Below are positions 29,501 through 38,345 of a stretch of 64,000 nt of DNA, one piece after another (the stretch's first letter is position 1; each line of letters begins with the position of its first letter). Origin of the DNA: Pseudohongiella sp. (GTDB lineage: Bacteria; Pseudomonadota; Gammaproteobacteria; Pseudomonadales; Pseudohongiellaceae); NCBI GenBank assembly GCA_030696315.1, contig JAUYSM010000109.1, positions 1 to 64,000 on the forward strand, written 5' to 3'. Below the pieces are notes generated by a model, which was not told where the DNA came from, searched no databases, and saw only the letters and a list, made by a program, of their open reading frames with translations. The position numbers were made by a program, and so were the translations under genes.

Positions 29501-29804
29501 CTCATTGCCGATTGTGGGCGTTAATACCTACCTCAATCCCCACGGCGATGGCAATGACGGCGAATTCTCCATTGCGTTGGCACGCTCCACCGATGACGAA
29601 AAGCAAAACCAGATCCGACGATTGCGTGACTTTCACCAGCGTCATCAATCCGAATCAGAACGTGCCATTGAGCGACTGAAACAAGCAGCCATCCACGACC
29701 AGAACGTGTTTGAAGTGCTGATGGACGCTGTGCAGTATTGCTCGCTCGGCCAGATCACCAATGCATTTTTTGAGGTGGGTGGCCAGTACCGCAGAAACAT
29801 GTGA
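26502..29804 (+). CDS. icmF: Fused acyl-CoA mutase (IcmF type: B12-binding + MeaB-like GTPase + mutase domains)
   Basis: 1100 aa; [18 protein letters not shown]12 domain; [22 protein letters not shown]-loop; [26 protein letters not shown] and [19 protein letters not shown] mutase. Confidence 0.92.
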   Translation: MSSVVSIRPDLASAATASDTHAQPQSALYPRFITAASLFDGHDAAINIMRRMLQASGAEVIHLAHNRSVQEVVEAALQEDAQAIAISSYQGGHIEYFKYMVDMLRERGAGHIQVFGGGGGVIIPSELKELHAYGVSRLYSPEDGQTMGLQGMIDDIMQRVANGSRGPLVTHAADLAGGDRLQLSRLISALENAQVDEAGKQQLHTLAQKVSANVPVLGITGTGGAGKSSLTDELILRFRQDSDDTLKIAVLAIDPTRRRTGGALLGDRVRMNAIYHPSVYMRSIATRRSETEVPSYMRDIIAAVRVSGFDLVIVETPGIGQGDAGIVPYVDASLYVMTPEFGAASQLEKIDMLDYADVIAINKYDRKGGEDALRDVSKQVQRNRLAFDKPTEAMPVFGSIASRFNDDGVTALYQGLMPVLRDKGLKAFEGKLARVSTRTSTRQSAIVPPQRQRYLAEIAETVRNYRRHVEQQAVLAREVQQLQATAQMLSKNGQVTDSVQALIKQRESLQHGECKILLEQWPQLQAEYVADELITEIRGKQMRTELTWTSMSGTRVPKVALPRFNDHGDVLRWLMLENVPGRFPYTAGVFPFKREGEDPTRMFAGEGDAFRTNRRFKALSEHSDAKRLSTAFDSVTLYGFDPDERPDIYGKVGNSGVSIATLDDMKALYDGFDLCHPSTSVSMTINGPAPTILAMFLNTAIAQQMAVFKAQHGREPDAAESMQVKAKTLESVRGTVQADILKEDQGQNTCIFSTEFSLKLMGDIQQYFIANKVRNFYSVSISGYHIAEAGANPISQLAFTLSNGFTFVEAWLARGMHIDDFAQNLSFFFSNGMDPEYTVLGRVARRIWSTTMREKYGANERSQKLKYHIQTSGRSLHAQEMSFNDIRTTLQALIAIYDNCNSLHTNAYDEAVTTPTEESVRRAMAIQLIINKEWGLSKNENPNQGAFIIDELTDLLEEAVMLEFERIAERGGVLGAMETGYQRGRIQDESMYYEHKKHDGSLPIVGVNTYLNPHGDGNDGEFSIALARSTDDEKQNQIRRLRDFHQRHQSESERAIERLKQAAIHDQNVFEVLMDAVQYCSLGQITNAFFEVGGQYRRNM

Positions 29805-29805
29805 G

Positions 29806-29834
29806 CGCCGTTTTTGCAGGAGCAAAAAACGGCG
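29806..29834. terminator. Bidirectional-type hairpin between convergent genes
   Basis: CGCCGTTTTTGC-agga-GCAAAAAACGGCG. Confidence 0.65.
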
Positions 29835-29841
29835 ATCCTGT

Positions 29842-30255
29842 TCAGACCCAGGGATTGTAACTGCCTACCGCCCAGAGATGCCCTTCGGGATCCCGGCAGG
29901 AAAATCCCCTTCCACCGTAATCTTTGTCCTCAATGTCCAACACAATAGTGCCGCCATGTTTTTTTACTAATTGATAGACCGCGTCAGGATCATCGACCTG
30001 CAATGATGGGCTCTGAGTTTCAGCAAAATCTATTTCATCAGGTTGCCGGATCAATGTAGCCCACGGCTGATTTGATTCTGTACCACGGGTTGATCCTAAC
30101 ATCAGCATGCCTGCGCCCCGAGTGAGTTCAGCATGTGCGACCTTTTCTCCATCCAAATAGACGGCTTTTTTGCTGAAACCGAACACGGTGCACAACCAGT
30201 CAATCATGGCGGGTGCATCGCGGTACAGCAGACAGGGGACAATGGTAGAAGCCAT
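29842..30255 (-). CDS. VOC family (glyoxalase-like) protein
   Basis: TIVPCLLYRDAPAMIDWLCTVFGF; GFSCRDPEGHLWAVGSYNPW. Confidence 0.88.
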   Translation of the reverse strand: MASTIVPCLLYRDAPAMIDWLCTVFGFSKKAVYLDGEKVAHAELTRGAGMLMLGSTRGTESNQPWATLIRQPDEIDFAETQSPSLQVDDPDAVYQLVKKHGGTIVLDIEDKDYGGRGFSCRDPEGHLWAVGSYNPWV

Positions 30256-30338
30256 CAGATGATCTCCGTGATCAGAAGTTTTTGGTCAGTGATGTCAGTG
30301 TAAAGGGAGCAATTTGCCTGTCTTGTAAAAAAACGAAA

Positions 30339-31187
30339 TCATGACACTGCGACGTGATTTTCAAACTCACCAATTAATGGCAGATAACTGGTCGGCGTAA
30401 AACCCGAAAAATCTCTGAACTCTCGGGAAAAATGTGCCTGATCGTAGTATCCATAACGCAGTGCAAGGTCAGTCCAGTCGATCAGACCTTTTGATTTATG
30501 CAGATGACTGACTACCTGGCGGAACCGCAGAAGACGGGCAAAACGTTTGGGTGTCATGCCGGTCTCAAGCTCAAACAGGCGGGTCAGCCTTCGACTGCCT
30601 ACGTTGCCGCTTTGCAGACACTCTTCCACTCTGATGCTGCCGGGATTATTTTGAATCTTGTCAAGCGCGTACTGGACAGCGGAATGCCGTTGCAGAGGTT
30701 TGTGCAATTTGCGCAGCAGTACTTGCTCCAGAACAAGCAATGCCAACGAAGGTGTTTTCGCCAGCAACAATTGTTCACGCAGACTTTCAGCATCCTGTCC
30801 CCAGAGGTCTTTCAGTGACAGATGGGTATTCAGCAATTCATCCTGGGCTGCTTTTACAAATGGCCAGGCACCACCGGGGCGGAAATTGACCCCCGCTACA
30901 TAAATCTGTTCCCGGGTATCAATCACAAAAGGGCGCATGTGCGCACCATCAAAGCCGCAGCCGTCGAGGCGCTGGCTCAAGGTATTATCACTACTTTTGT
31001 AAATGCGGGTCTCGTCTTCGAGCAGGTTGAAAATCAGGCCCGGTGCACCAGTTGGCAAAATGCGATCAAATCCGCTTGGTCTGGGCGCTCCAGACCAGAT
31101 CCACAAATTCTCAATATAGAGGGAGAGGGCTTGGGGCACCTGCCGGGTGATAAAAAACTGCGAAGAATGGCCGCCGATGTCTGTCAT
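30339..31187 (-). CDS. AraC-family transcriptional regulator
   Basis: SRRLTRLFELETGMTPKRFARLLRFRQVVSHLHKS...LALRYGYYDQAHFSREFRDFSGFTPTSYL. Confidence 0.88.
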   Translation of the reverse strand: MTDIGGHSSQFFITRQVPQALSLYIENLWIWSGAPRPSGFDRILPTGAPGLIFNLLEDETRIYKSSDNTLSQRLDGCGFDGAHMRPFVIDTREQIYVAGVNFRPGGAWPFVKAAQDELLNTHLSLKDLWGQDAESLREQLLLAKTPSLALLVLEQVLLRKLHKPLQRHSAVQYALDKIQNNPGSIRVEECLQSGNVGSRRLTRLFELETGMTPKRFARLLRFRQVVSHLHKSKGLIDWTDLALRYGYYDQAHFSREFRDFSGFTPTSYLPLIGEFENHVAVS

Positions 31188-31358
31188 GACAGAATTTTTT
31201 TGTCCCGGGCAGTTTGAAGAATTTTTTTTACTACTCAAGATAGTTGCACAGAGCGAATGCAGGGCACAATTATTTTTATGGCCGGTCGGAAATCCTTCGT
31301 TGCAGGGAGCATTCAATTTTTGCATGATTGCACCCTGTTTGGATTGAGTGCTGGAACT

Positions 31359-32162
31359 ATGTTAGACCTGTGGTTGTTAGCCTATGTGCTGCTGGGTGTT
31401 GTCACCGGATTTTTAGCCGGCCTGTTTGGCATTGGTGGTGGCGCTGTTATGGTGCCGGTGCTTACCGTGATGTTTGCCGCGCAGGGTTTTGCACCCGATT
31501 ATATTGTGCATCTGGCGCTAGGCACCTCCATGGCCACCATTATTCCTACCTCGCTCTCCAGTATGCGTGCCCATCACAAACACGGTGCGGTGTTATGGCC
31601 TGCGGTGCGCGGGTTAGCCCCCGGTATTTTGCTGGGAACCTTTGCGGCGACATTTCTGGCGGCAATGTTATCGCCGCGTCCGCTGGCGATCTTTTTCTGC
31701 ATTTTTATGAGTTATGTGGCGGCGCAGATGATTCTGAACCGTAAACCCAGTCCCTCACGACAACTGCCCGGCGCCATCGGGCTGGCGTCAGTCGGTGCGG
31801 GTATTGGCAGTATCTCTGCGCTGGTTGCGATTGGTGGAGGCACCATGACAGTGCCGTTTCTGACCTGGTGCAATGTGCGTCTGCAAACCGCGATCGGAAC
31901 CTCGGCTGCGGTCGGTTTGCCGATAGCCCTTGCTGGCACTACCGGCTATCTGATCAACGGCTGGGGCATGGCAGGGCTGCCAGACAACACACTCGGATTT
32001 GTCTACTGGCCGGCGGTGTTGACGATGGCTGCCGCCAGTTTATTCTCGGCGCCTCTAGGTGCAAAACTGGCGCATAAATTGCCAGTGGCCACACTTAAAA
32101 AATTGTTCGCTGCACTGATTATTGTGCTGGCGATGCAGATGCTCAGAACGGTCATCGCTTGA
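31359..32162 (+). CDS. TauE/SafE family sulfite exporter-like permease
   Basis: LGVVTGFLAGLFGIGGGAVMVPVL; HLALGTSMATIIPTSLSSMRAHHKHG. Confidence 0.9.
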   Translation: MLDLWLLAYVLLGVVTGFLAGLFGIGGGAVMVPVLTVMFAAQGFAPDYIVHLALGTSMATIIPTSLSSMRAHHKHGAVLWPAVRGLAPGILLGTFAATFLAAMLSPRPLAIFFCIFMSYVAAQMILNRKPSPSRQLPGAIGLASVGAGIGSISALVAIGGGTMTVPFLTWCNVRLQTAIGTSAAVGLPIALAGTTGYLINGWGMAGLPDNTLGFVYWPAVLTMAAASLFSAPLGAKLAHKLPVATLKKLFAALIIVLAMQMLRTVIA

Positions 32163-32174
32163 AGGAGTTGACTC

Positions 32175-32630
32175 ATGGCCAAGTGGCTCGCCAAAACCGA
32201 ACCCTCAGAATGCAGCATCGATGATTTTGCCAGGCACCCGGACAAACCCATTGTCTGGGAAGGCGTTCGCAATTATCAGGCGCGTAACTTTTTGCGCGAT
32301 ATGAAAATTGCTGATGAAATTTTTATTTATCACTCAAGCTGCAAACACATTGGCATTGCCGGCATTGTAAAAGTTGTGCGCGAGGCTTATCCAGATCCGG
32401 CACAGTTCGACGAATCGTCAGCGTATTTTGATGCCAAAAGCCCAAAGGACAATCCGCGCTGGAGTGCTGTCGACATGAGTTTTGTCTGCAAATTTCCTCA
32501 GATCATTAGCCTCGATCAACTGAAGTCGATGCCTGAACTGGAATACTTGTCACTGGTGCAAAAAGGCAACCGTCTGTCGGTGATGCCGGTCAGCGATGCG
32601 GAATGGAAAGCCATCAAGTCACTCGTGTAA
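32175..32630 (+). CDS. EVE domain protein
   Basis: MAKWLAKTEPSECSIDDFAR...WEGVRNYQARNFLRDMKIADEIFIYHSSCKHIGIAGIVKV. Confidence 0.92.
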   Translation: MAKWLAKTEPSECSIDDFARHPDKPIVWEGVRNYQARNFLRDMKIADEIFIYHSSCKHIGIAGIVKVVREAYPDPAQFDESSAYFDAKSPKDNPRWSAVDMSFVCKFPQIISLDQLKSMPELEYLSLVQKGNRLSVMPVSDAEWKAIKSLV

Positions 32631-32667
32631 GGTGCTTGCTGGCAGGTTTTTGACGCGGCAGACTGGT

Positions 32668-32704
32668 CACAGCGGATGCCAATTTACTCGCGACATCCGC
32701 TGTG
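32668..32704. terminator. 11-bp perfect hairpin between convergent EVE and dadA genes
   Basis: CACAGCGGATG (32668-32678)/CATCCGCTGTG (32694-32704); no strong T tract. Confidence 0.45.
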
Positions 32705-32738
32705 GAAACCTTATGGTGACGTCTGACCGTTAATCGTC

Positions 32739-34037
32739 TTAATGCGCAGGCACAGGGTCAAATCCATTGCCCGCTCGCTTGCCAGATTCATACCGATCAA
32801 TGCCATAACCGTCCGCACTGATGGCGGTTTTGCGGCCACTGATCAAATCTGCCAGCAAGCTCGCCGAACCGCAGGACATTGTCCAGCCCAGTGTGCCATG
32901 GCCTGTGTTGAGGTACAGGTTTGACAGTCTGGTTGCGCCAACGACGGGTGTGCCATCCGGTGTCATCGGACGCAATCCGGTCCAGTATGTGGCGTTTTTG
33001 ATGTCGCCTGCACCAGGGAACAGATCGTCCAGCACCATGCGCAAAGTGCCCAGCGGGCGATCGCGTAGTCGGGTGTCAAAACCTGCCAGTTCCGCCATGC
33101 CACCCACACGAATCCGGTCATTAAAACGCGTGATCGCAATTTTGTAGGTTTCATCCATGATGGTTGATACCGGTGCATGGCTGGCGCCGCTGACAGTGGC
33201 TGTCATGGAATACCCCTTCACCGGGTAAACCGGAAGATTTATGCCCAGCGGCTTCAGCAAGTGCGGTGAATAACTGCCAAGCGCCAACACATAACGGTCG
33301 GCCGTGATGGCTTTTTCACCCACACGTACGCCGGTGATGCGCTGGCCATCACTGAGCAGTTCATCCATCGCTACACCGTATTGGAACTTGACGCCCAGCG
33401 CTTCACACTGCTGAGCCAGGCGTGTCGTAAACAGGTGGCAGTCACCGGTTTCGTCGCGCGGCAAACGCAGGCCGCCCACAATTTTGTTAGCGCTGTTGGC
33501 CAGGCCCGGCTCAACGGCAATACAGGCTGCGCGGTCCAATACTTCAAACGGCACGCCACATTCCTTGAGCACGGCAATGTCTTTAGCAGCCGCATCCATT
33601 TGTTTTTGGGTTCTGAACACCTGCAAGGTGCCCAGTTCACGGTGCTCGTAGTCCAAACCGGTCTGCTGGCGAAGATCCATCAGGCAATCGCGGCTGTACT
33701 CAGCCAGCCGCATCATGCGTGACTTGTTCACTGCGTAGCTGTTGCTGTTGCACTGCATCAGCATCTGCCACATCCAACGGTACTGTGACAGGTCAGCGGT
33801 AGGTCGCACAGCCAGAGGCGCGTGTTTGGCCAACATCCACTGAATGGCTTTAACGGGAACGCCAGGCGCTGCCCACGGCGCAGAGTAACCGGGGGAAATC
33901 ATACCGGCATTGGCAAAGCTGGTTTCCAGTGCCGGGCCGGGCTGGCGATCAATCACGGTCACCTCGTGGCCGGCGTTTGCCAGATACCACGCGCTGGTGA
34001 TGCCAATGACACCGCTACCCAAAACCAGAACTTTCAT
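32739..34037 (-). CDS. dadA: D-amino acid dehydrogenase (FAD)
   Basis: [59 protein letters not shown]. Confidence 0.94.
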   Translation of the reverse strand: MKVLVLGSGVIGITSAWYLANAGHEVTVIDRQPGPALETSFANAGMISPGYSAPWAAPGVPVKAIQWMLAKHAPLAVRPTADLSQYRWMWQMLMQCNSNSYAVNKSRMMRLAEYSRDCLMDLRQQTGLDYEHRELGTLQVFRTQKQMDAAAKDIAVLKECGVPFEVLDRAACIAVEPGLANSANKIVGGLRLPRDETGDCHLFTTRLAQQCEALGVKFQYGVAMDELLSDGQRITGVRVGEKAITADRYVLALGSYSPHLLKPLGINLPVYPVKGYSMTATVSGASHAPVSTIMDETYKIAITRFNDRIRVGGMAELAGFDTRLRDRPLGTLRMVLDDLFPGAGDIKNATYWTGLRPMTPDGTPVVGATRLSNLYLNTGHGTLGWTMSCGSASLLADLISGRKTAISADGYGIDRYESGKRAGNGFDPVPAH

Positions 34038-34121
34038 CGCACACTCCTGAAGTGAAAAAGTACAACCTTGATGGCGCTATTGTAAGAGCGCTGGCATAAG
34101 TGTATTTTCTGTATTAAAGGA

Positions 34122-34149
34122 ATATCGCAGGAATTTATCCTGCTGATAT
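34122..34149. promoter_or_regulatory. Imperfect 28-bp palindrome in dadA/Lrp-family intergenic region, candidate operator
   Basis: ATATCGCAGGA-attta-TCCTGCtGATAT. Confidence 0.45.
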
Positions 34150-34180
34150 GGCTTATAGCGAAATAAAGGTTTGAAAAAAC

Positions 34181-34684
34181 ATGAAAACACGGAGAGCTTC
34201 CAGCCGCGAGCTGGATAACATCGATCGTAACATTCTGCGCATCATCCAACGCGAGGGGCGCATCTCGTTTGTAGAATTGGGCGAGAAGGTGGGTTTGTCG
34301 ACAACACCGTGTATGGAAAGGGTGCGCAGGCTTGAGCGTGAAAAGTTTATTCTGGGTTATGGCGCGCGTTTAAACCCACAGAAGTTACAGGCCAACCTGC
34401 TGGTGTTTGTGGAAATCAGTCTGGATTCCAAATCAGCCAGCATTTTTGATGACTTCCGCCGTGCAGTCAGCAAACTGCCACATGTACTGGAGTGCCACTT
34501 GGTATCCGGGGATTTTGATTACCTGATCAAGGCGCGTATTTCCGAGATGGCGTCCTACCGCAAACTGCTGGGTGACATTCTGCTGAAGTTGCCCGGCGTG
34601 CGCGAATCCAAAAGTTACATCGTGATGGAGGAGATCAAAGAAACTCTGGATCTGATTGTGCCTGACGAGTCTGAGCAGGCGTAA
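34181..34684 (+). CDS. Lrp/AsnC-family transcriptional regulator
   Basis: LDNIDRNILRIIQREGRISFVELGEKVGLSTTPCMERVRRLEREKFILGY. Confidence 0.92.
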   Translation: MKTRRASSRELDNIDRNILRIIQREGRISFVELGEKVGLSTTPCMERVRRLEREKFILGYGARLNPQKLQANLLVFVEISLDSKSASIFDDFRRAVSKLPHVLECHLVSGDFDYLIKARISEMASYRKLLGDILLKLPGVRESKSYIVMEEIKETLDLIVPDESEQA

Positions 34685-34718
34685 CAGCCGACGTAACAGC
34701 TGGCTCAGTCAAAAACGA

Positions 34719-35336
34719 TCATGTTTGCTGCCACTCAAACTCCATCTGCCGCGCGGTTGCGATGGCCAGTTCGCGACCGGCGAGACGCTCAACCAGATGC
34801 AGGCTCATATCAATACCTGCAGAAATGCCCGCTGACGTCACAATTTTTCCCTGGTCTACCCAGCGCACGTTATTTTGCACATCCAGGTCAGGAAACTGCA
34901 GTCGTAAGTCTGAGATATCTTCCCAATGGGTGGTCACGGCGTGGTCGGTCAGCACACCGGCTTTGGCTAACAAAAATGCGCCGGTACACACCGACGCTGT
35001 GATTTGCGTGTGTGCGGCGATGTGGGAGATCCACTGTATCACTGCCGGTTTTTGCATTTCCTGACTCACTACGCCGCCGGGCACAATCAGTACGTCAAAC
35101 GCTGTGGCATCCGCAAAGGTGACATCCGGCAACACCCGCATGCCTGCGCGCAGTTTCACAAGGTCAGCATGCTCAGCCACAGACACCACAGAAAATAAAG
35201 TGGGGGACATTTCCTGAGATTGCTGATGTGGGTGGCGCAGTGCCACACGAGAAGCAGTGGTAAATACCTCGTAGGGGCCAGCAAAATCCAATGCTTCCGC
35301 CTCGTCAAACAGGAAAATGCCCACGCGTATGGTCAT
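34719..35336 (-). CDS. DJ-1/PfpI family protein
   Basis: VGIFLFDEAEALDFAGPYEVF; ASVCTGAFLLAKAGVLTDHAVTTHWEDISDLR. Confidence 0.88.
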   Translation of the reverse strand: MTIRVGIFLFDEAEALDFAGPYEVFTTASRVALRHPHQQSQEMSPTLFSVVSVAEHADLVKLRAGMRVLPDVTFADATAFDVLIVPGGVVSQEMQKPAVIQWISHIAAHTQITASVCTGAFLLAKAGVLTDHAVTTHWEDISDLRLQFPDLDVQNNVRWVDQGKIVTSAGISAGIDMSLHLVERLAGRELAIATARQMEFEWQQT

Positions 35337-35650
35337 GGCTCATAACCTTCAATAATGACCAGATCCAGAGTCGACACCGGTTGGCGCAAAGCGATTGCAC
35401 ACTGATATTCCGGCGAGTGCCAACATGCCAATGCGCTCTGATAGTCTGGAAACTCAAGTACCACATGCCGTGATCGGCTTGAGCCTTCGACAGTTTCAAA
35501 GCGACCGCCGCGTACCAGAAACTTGGCATCATATTTTTTGAATGGCGCTGCGTTGGCCGCCACGTAATCTTTGTATTTTTCCAGGTCATCAATGTCGACC
35601 TGCACAATCCAGTAAGCCTTTGGCATGGTAGCTCCGTGTTTAACAGTCAA
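35333..35650 (-). CDS. DUF1330 family protein
   Basis: KAYWIVQVDIDDLEKYKDYVAANAAPFKKYDAKFLVRGGRFETVEG. Confidence 0.88.
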   Translation of the reverse strand: MTVKHGATMPKAYWIVQVDIDDLEKYKDYVAANAAPFKKYDAKFLVRGGRFETVEGSSRSRHVVLEFPDYQSALACWHSPEYQCAIALRQPVSTLDLVIIEGYEP

Positions 35651-35880
35651 TTTTCGACGTCACCAATCTCACCAATCTCACCAATATCCAGCAAATCCCC
35701 TGGAGAACAATCAAGTTCCTCGCAAAGACTGGCCAGCGTGTCAAAGCGCACGCCTTTGACTTTACCGGTGCGCAACAACGACAGATTGGCTTCCGTAATA
35801 CCTATGCGTTCTGCCAGTTCTTTGGAGCGCATTTTTCGCAACGCCAGCATCACATCAAGACGAACAATAATCTGTTTCAT
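35647..35880 (-). CDS. Cro/CI-type HTH regulator
   Basis: MKQIIVRLDVMLALRKMRSKELAERIGITEANLSLLRTGKVKGVRFDTLASLCEELDCSPGDLL. Confidence 0.88.
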   Translation of the reverse strand: MKQIIVRLDVMLALRKMRSKELAERIGITEANLSLLRTGKVKGVRFDTLASLCEELDCSPGDLLDIGEIGEIGDVEN

Positions 35881-36392
35881 ACAAATGCGTCATTTTCAGA
35901 TTTAATGTCAGTTGCGACGACAAGAATTTTTCCGACGGCGCACACAAACACCGCAAATGCCAACATCCCGATGTATTCGGGTTCTATCTGCAAATCAAAA
36001 CCGCCCTGTCGGTTTACCCAAAGTGTCAAATTGGGGGTGATCAACATCACCGCAACCATGGCGTAAATGGCAGCTGAACCGGCCTCACCAACATGTCGTG
36101 CGACATTGGTGCTGAAAAACTCGCCCTGACCAAATTTGCCAAGCGCTTGTCGCAGGTGGTTGATGGCCTCAACAAAGAAGAAGGCAGGCAGCAACTCAAT
36201 CAGAATCATGCCAATATTGTGCACACTTTGTCGCCAGGTGTTTTCCTGTGCAAACAGATTTCCTGCAATAGCAAAACCACCCTGGGTGATGATCGCGACA
36301 ATCAGCATCACCATGGCAATAATGGCGAGCGTCTGTGCAGTGGTGGCCAGATTTTGTGCGTTTTTCAGTTCTTCGAGTGTACGGTCTGACAT
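35877..36392 (-). CDS. DUF2975-type four-TM membrane protein
   Basis: Hydrophobic pattern and pairing with the small HTH gene. Confidence 0.75.
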   Translation of the reverse strand: MSDRTLEELKNAQNLATTAQTLAIIAMVMLIVAIITQGGFAIAGNLFAQENTWRQSVHNIGMILIELLPAFFFVEAINHLRQALGKFGQGEFFSTNVARHVGEAGSAAIYAMVAVMLITPNLTLWVNRQGGFDLQIEPEYIGMLAFAVFVCAVGKILVVATDIKSENDAFV

Positions 36393-36602
36393 GATGCTAG
36401 CTCCATTACTGTTTTGTGTTGTTAAATTATCGCTAAACAATAATAAAAGCAAATTTTATATTTATGTTTTGTTTGTCTGCTGGCAGTGAACTTACATATA
36501 AAGACTGATAGCGCTGGAACAGCAATCTGATCAGAGAGCAGGCTTGACACGAATACTTGCCAGGATCAATATCTTACCAGCGTCTTACATTAGGGTGATG
36601 GG

Positions 36603-36866
36603 ATGACAACTACACGATTGTCCAGCAAAGGTCAGATTATTATTCCCAAGTCAGTCAGGGATGCCCGGAAATGGCAAACAGGCCAAGAATTGGTGGTTGT
36701 GGATACTGATGAAGGGATTTTACTGACTCCACAGCGAGCTTTTTCACCAACGACACTTGAATGTGTTGCGGCTTGCCTGCACAAGCATGGAGTAGCAAAA
36801 ACAGAGAGGGAGATTGAGGCTGCGATGAAAAAAGCTGCAAGGAGTGCATGGCGTGATCGCGATTGA
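36603..36866 (+). CDS. AbrB/SpoVT-type antitoxin (VapB-like)
   Basis: TTRLSSKGQIIIPKSVRDARKWQTGQELVVVDTDEGILLTP. Confidence 0.88.
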   Translation: MTTTRLSSKGQIIIPKSVRDARKWQTGQELVVVDTDEGILLTPQRAFSPTTLECVAACLHKHGVAKTEREIEAAMKKAARSAWRDRD

Positions 36867-37242
36867 TACAAATGTATTGGTCAGGTTGTTAACCAGGGAT
36901 GATGAGCAGCAATACGTTTCTGCCTATGACTTGTTTGACAAGCAGGAGATTTTTATACCTGACACTGTCATTCTGGAAACAGAGTGGGTATTACGCCACG
37001 CGTTTGAGTTTTCCAATCAGGAAATTTCAACTGCGCTGAGCTCTGTATTTGGTTTGCCGAACGTCCATGTTCGTCAGGTGGATGCCATCGTTTGTGTTTT
37101 TGACTGGTACAACAAAGGCTTGGACTTTGCTGATGCATTCCATCTGGTTGGAGCGCAGAATTCCGAATGCATCAAGACGTTTGATAAAGGCTTTGTCAAA
37201 TGTGCTGCCGGTCTATCGGCGTGCCCGGCAGAACTGATCTAA
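36844..37242 (+). CDS. PIN-domain toxin (VapC-like)
   Basis: VIAIDTNVLVRLLTRDDEQQ...ILETEWVLRHAF...FADAFHLVGAQN...FDKGF; overlaps antitoxin by 23 bp. Confidence 0.9.
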   Translation: MHGVIAIDTNVLVRLLTRDDEQQYVSAYDLFDKQEIFIPDTVILETEWVLRHAFEFSNQEISTALSSVFGLPNVHVRQVDAIVCVFDWYNKGLDFADAFHLVGAQNSECIKTFDKGFVKCAAGLSACPAELI

Positions 37243-37661
37243 AGAGTGTCTGACTGTGGTCGCCCCATCCATAAACCTGTAAACAGGATGGCTGCTACCC
37301 CCACCAGTATCATGGCGGGATAAATACGATCGTCCATGCTGCCGGGATTGGGAAACCAACGCTCAAAATACAGGGTTCCCAGCACATCCAGGCACATGGC
37401 CGGAGCGGTGAGCGCAGCGGCGGCATGCACGCGCCACTGAGGCGGTGTACTGAACAGTTTGAATGTGATCACGGCGGTCAGCGATGAACCGATAACGCCG
37501 ATCGATAACCACATCCAGAGCACGGTTTTTGTTGTCTCGGGCTCGGTATTGCCTGGCCACCAGGTTCTGAACAGCAGCAAAAAACCTACCCAGCCTGCCA
37601 GCGAGATCAGCATCATCCAGGTCATCTGTTGCTTGATGTTTATGGGTTTGGCGGTCAACAT
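37239..37661 (-). CDS. Integral membrane protein (DUF5367-like), function unknown
   Basis: Four hydrophobic segments; divergent to TetR gene. Confidence 0.6.
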   Translation of the reverse strand: MLTAKPINIKQQMTWMMLISLAGWVGFLLLFRTWWPGNTEPETTKTVLWMWLSIGVIGSSLTAVITFKLFSTPPQWRVHAAAALTAPAMCLDVLGTLYFERWFPNPGSMDDRIYPAMILVGVAAILFTGLWMGRPQSDTL

Positions 37662-37689
37662 GGTGGTACCTCCTGAAAAATGTAATGGT

Positions 37690-37724
37690 TGCTACAGTCA
37701 GGAGTATTTGTAGCAGTCGCTACA
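37690..37724. promoter_or_regulatory. Three GCTACA/TGTAGC half-sites, candidate TetR operator
   Basis: TGCTACA 37690-37696; TGTAGCA 37709-37715; GCTACA 37719-37724 (TGTAGC-agtc-GCTACA). Confidence 0.6.
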
Positions 37725-37742
37725 GTAATAAGCAAGCAAAAA

Positions 37743-38345
37743 ATGGCATTGTCTGAGGGTGTGGCTGTGAGTAAAAAGCTGGATAAACGTGCAGAGGTGA
37801 TTGATCTGCTGACAGTCCATTTTCTGGATACTGGACTGAGCGACACCGGTTTGCGACGGCTGGCGGAGGTGGCTGGCACCAGTGATCGCATGCTGCTGTA
37901 CTATTTTGAGAACAAAGATGAATTGCTTGCTGCAGTGCTGACGAATATCGCGGGAGGGCTCAGTGCTTCGCTTACGCAATTGTTTGGGACAACACCTTTA
38001 TCTGCTGACACGGTCCTGGAGAAATTGTGGGTGGCGGCGAAAAGTGACGCATTTAAACCACATCTCCGCCTGTGGCTGGATTTGGCAGCCCATGCCAACC
38101 GGGGTGACCCGTTGTTTTTATCCATAGCACAACAAATAAGTACCGGCTGGATAAACTGGATGGCCAGTCTGCTCGATGTTCCCGAGGCGAACAAAGACGC
38201 GACAGCCGCCTTGATTCTGGCAGCGGTAGATGGTCAGTTGGTGTTGTTTCCCGGTGAAATTGCGCGAGGTGAACATGCCATTCTGCAATTGATTGCCTTG
38301 TTCAGGGGGCAGGCCAAGGCTCAGGCGCAGTCGGGCGCTGCATGA
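37743..38345 (+). CDS. TetR-family regulator
   Basis: KKLDKRAEVIDLLTVHFLDTGLSDTGLRRLAEVAGTSDRMLLYYFENKDELLAAVL; start (ATG 37743 or downstream GTG) uncertain. Confidence 0.85.
   Translation: MALSEGVAVSKKLDKRAEVIDLLTVHFLDTGLSDTGLRRLAEVAGTSDRMLLYYFENKDELLAAVLTNIAGGLSASLTQLFGTTPLSADTVLEKLWVAAKSDAFKPHLRLWLDLAAHANRGDPLFLSIAQQISTGWINWMASLLDVPEANKDATAALILAAVDGQLVLFPGEIARGEHAILQLIALFRGQAKAQAQSGAA

Noticed and set aside
36603-37242. Genomic island boundaries around the TA module
   Set aside because: No integrase, tRNA or flanking direct repeats visible.
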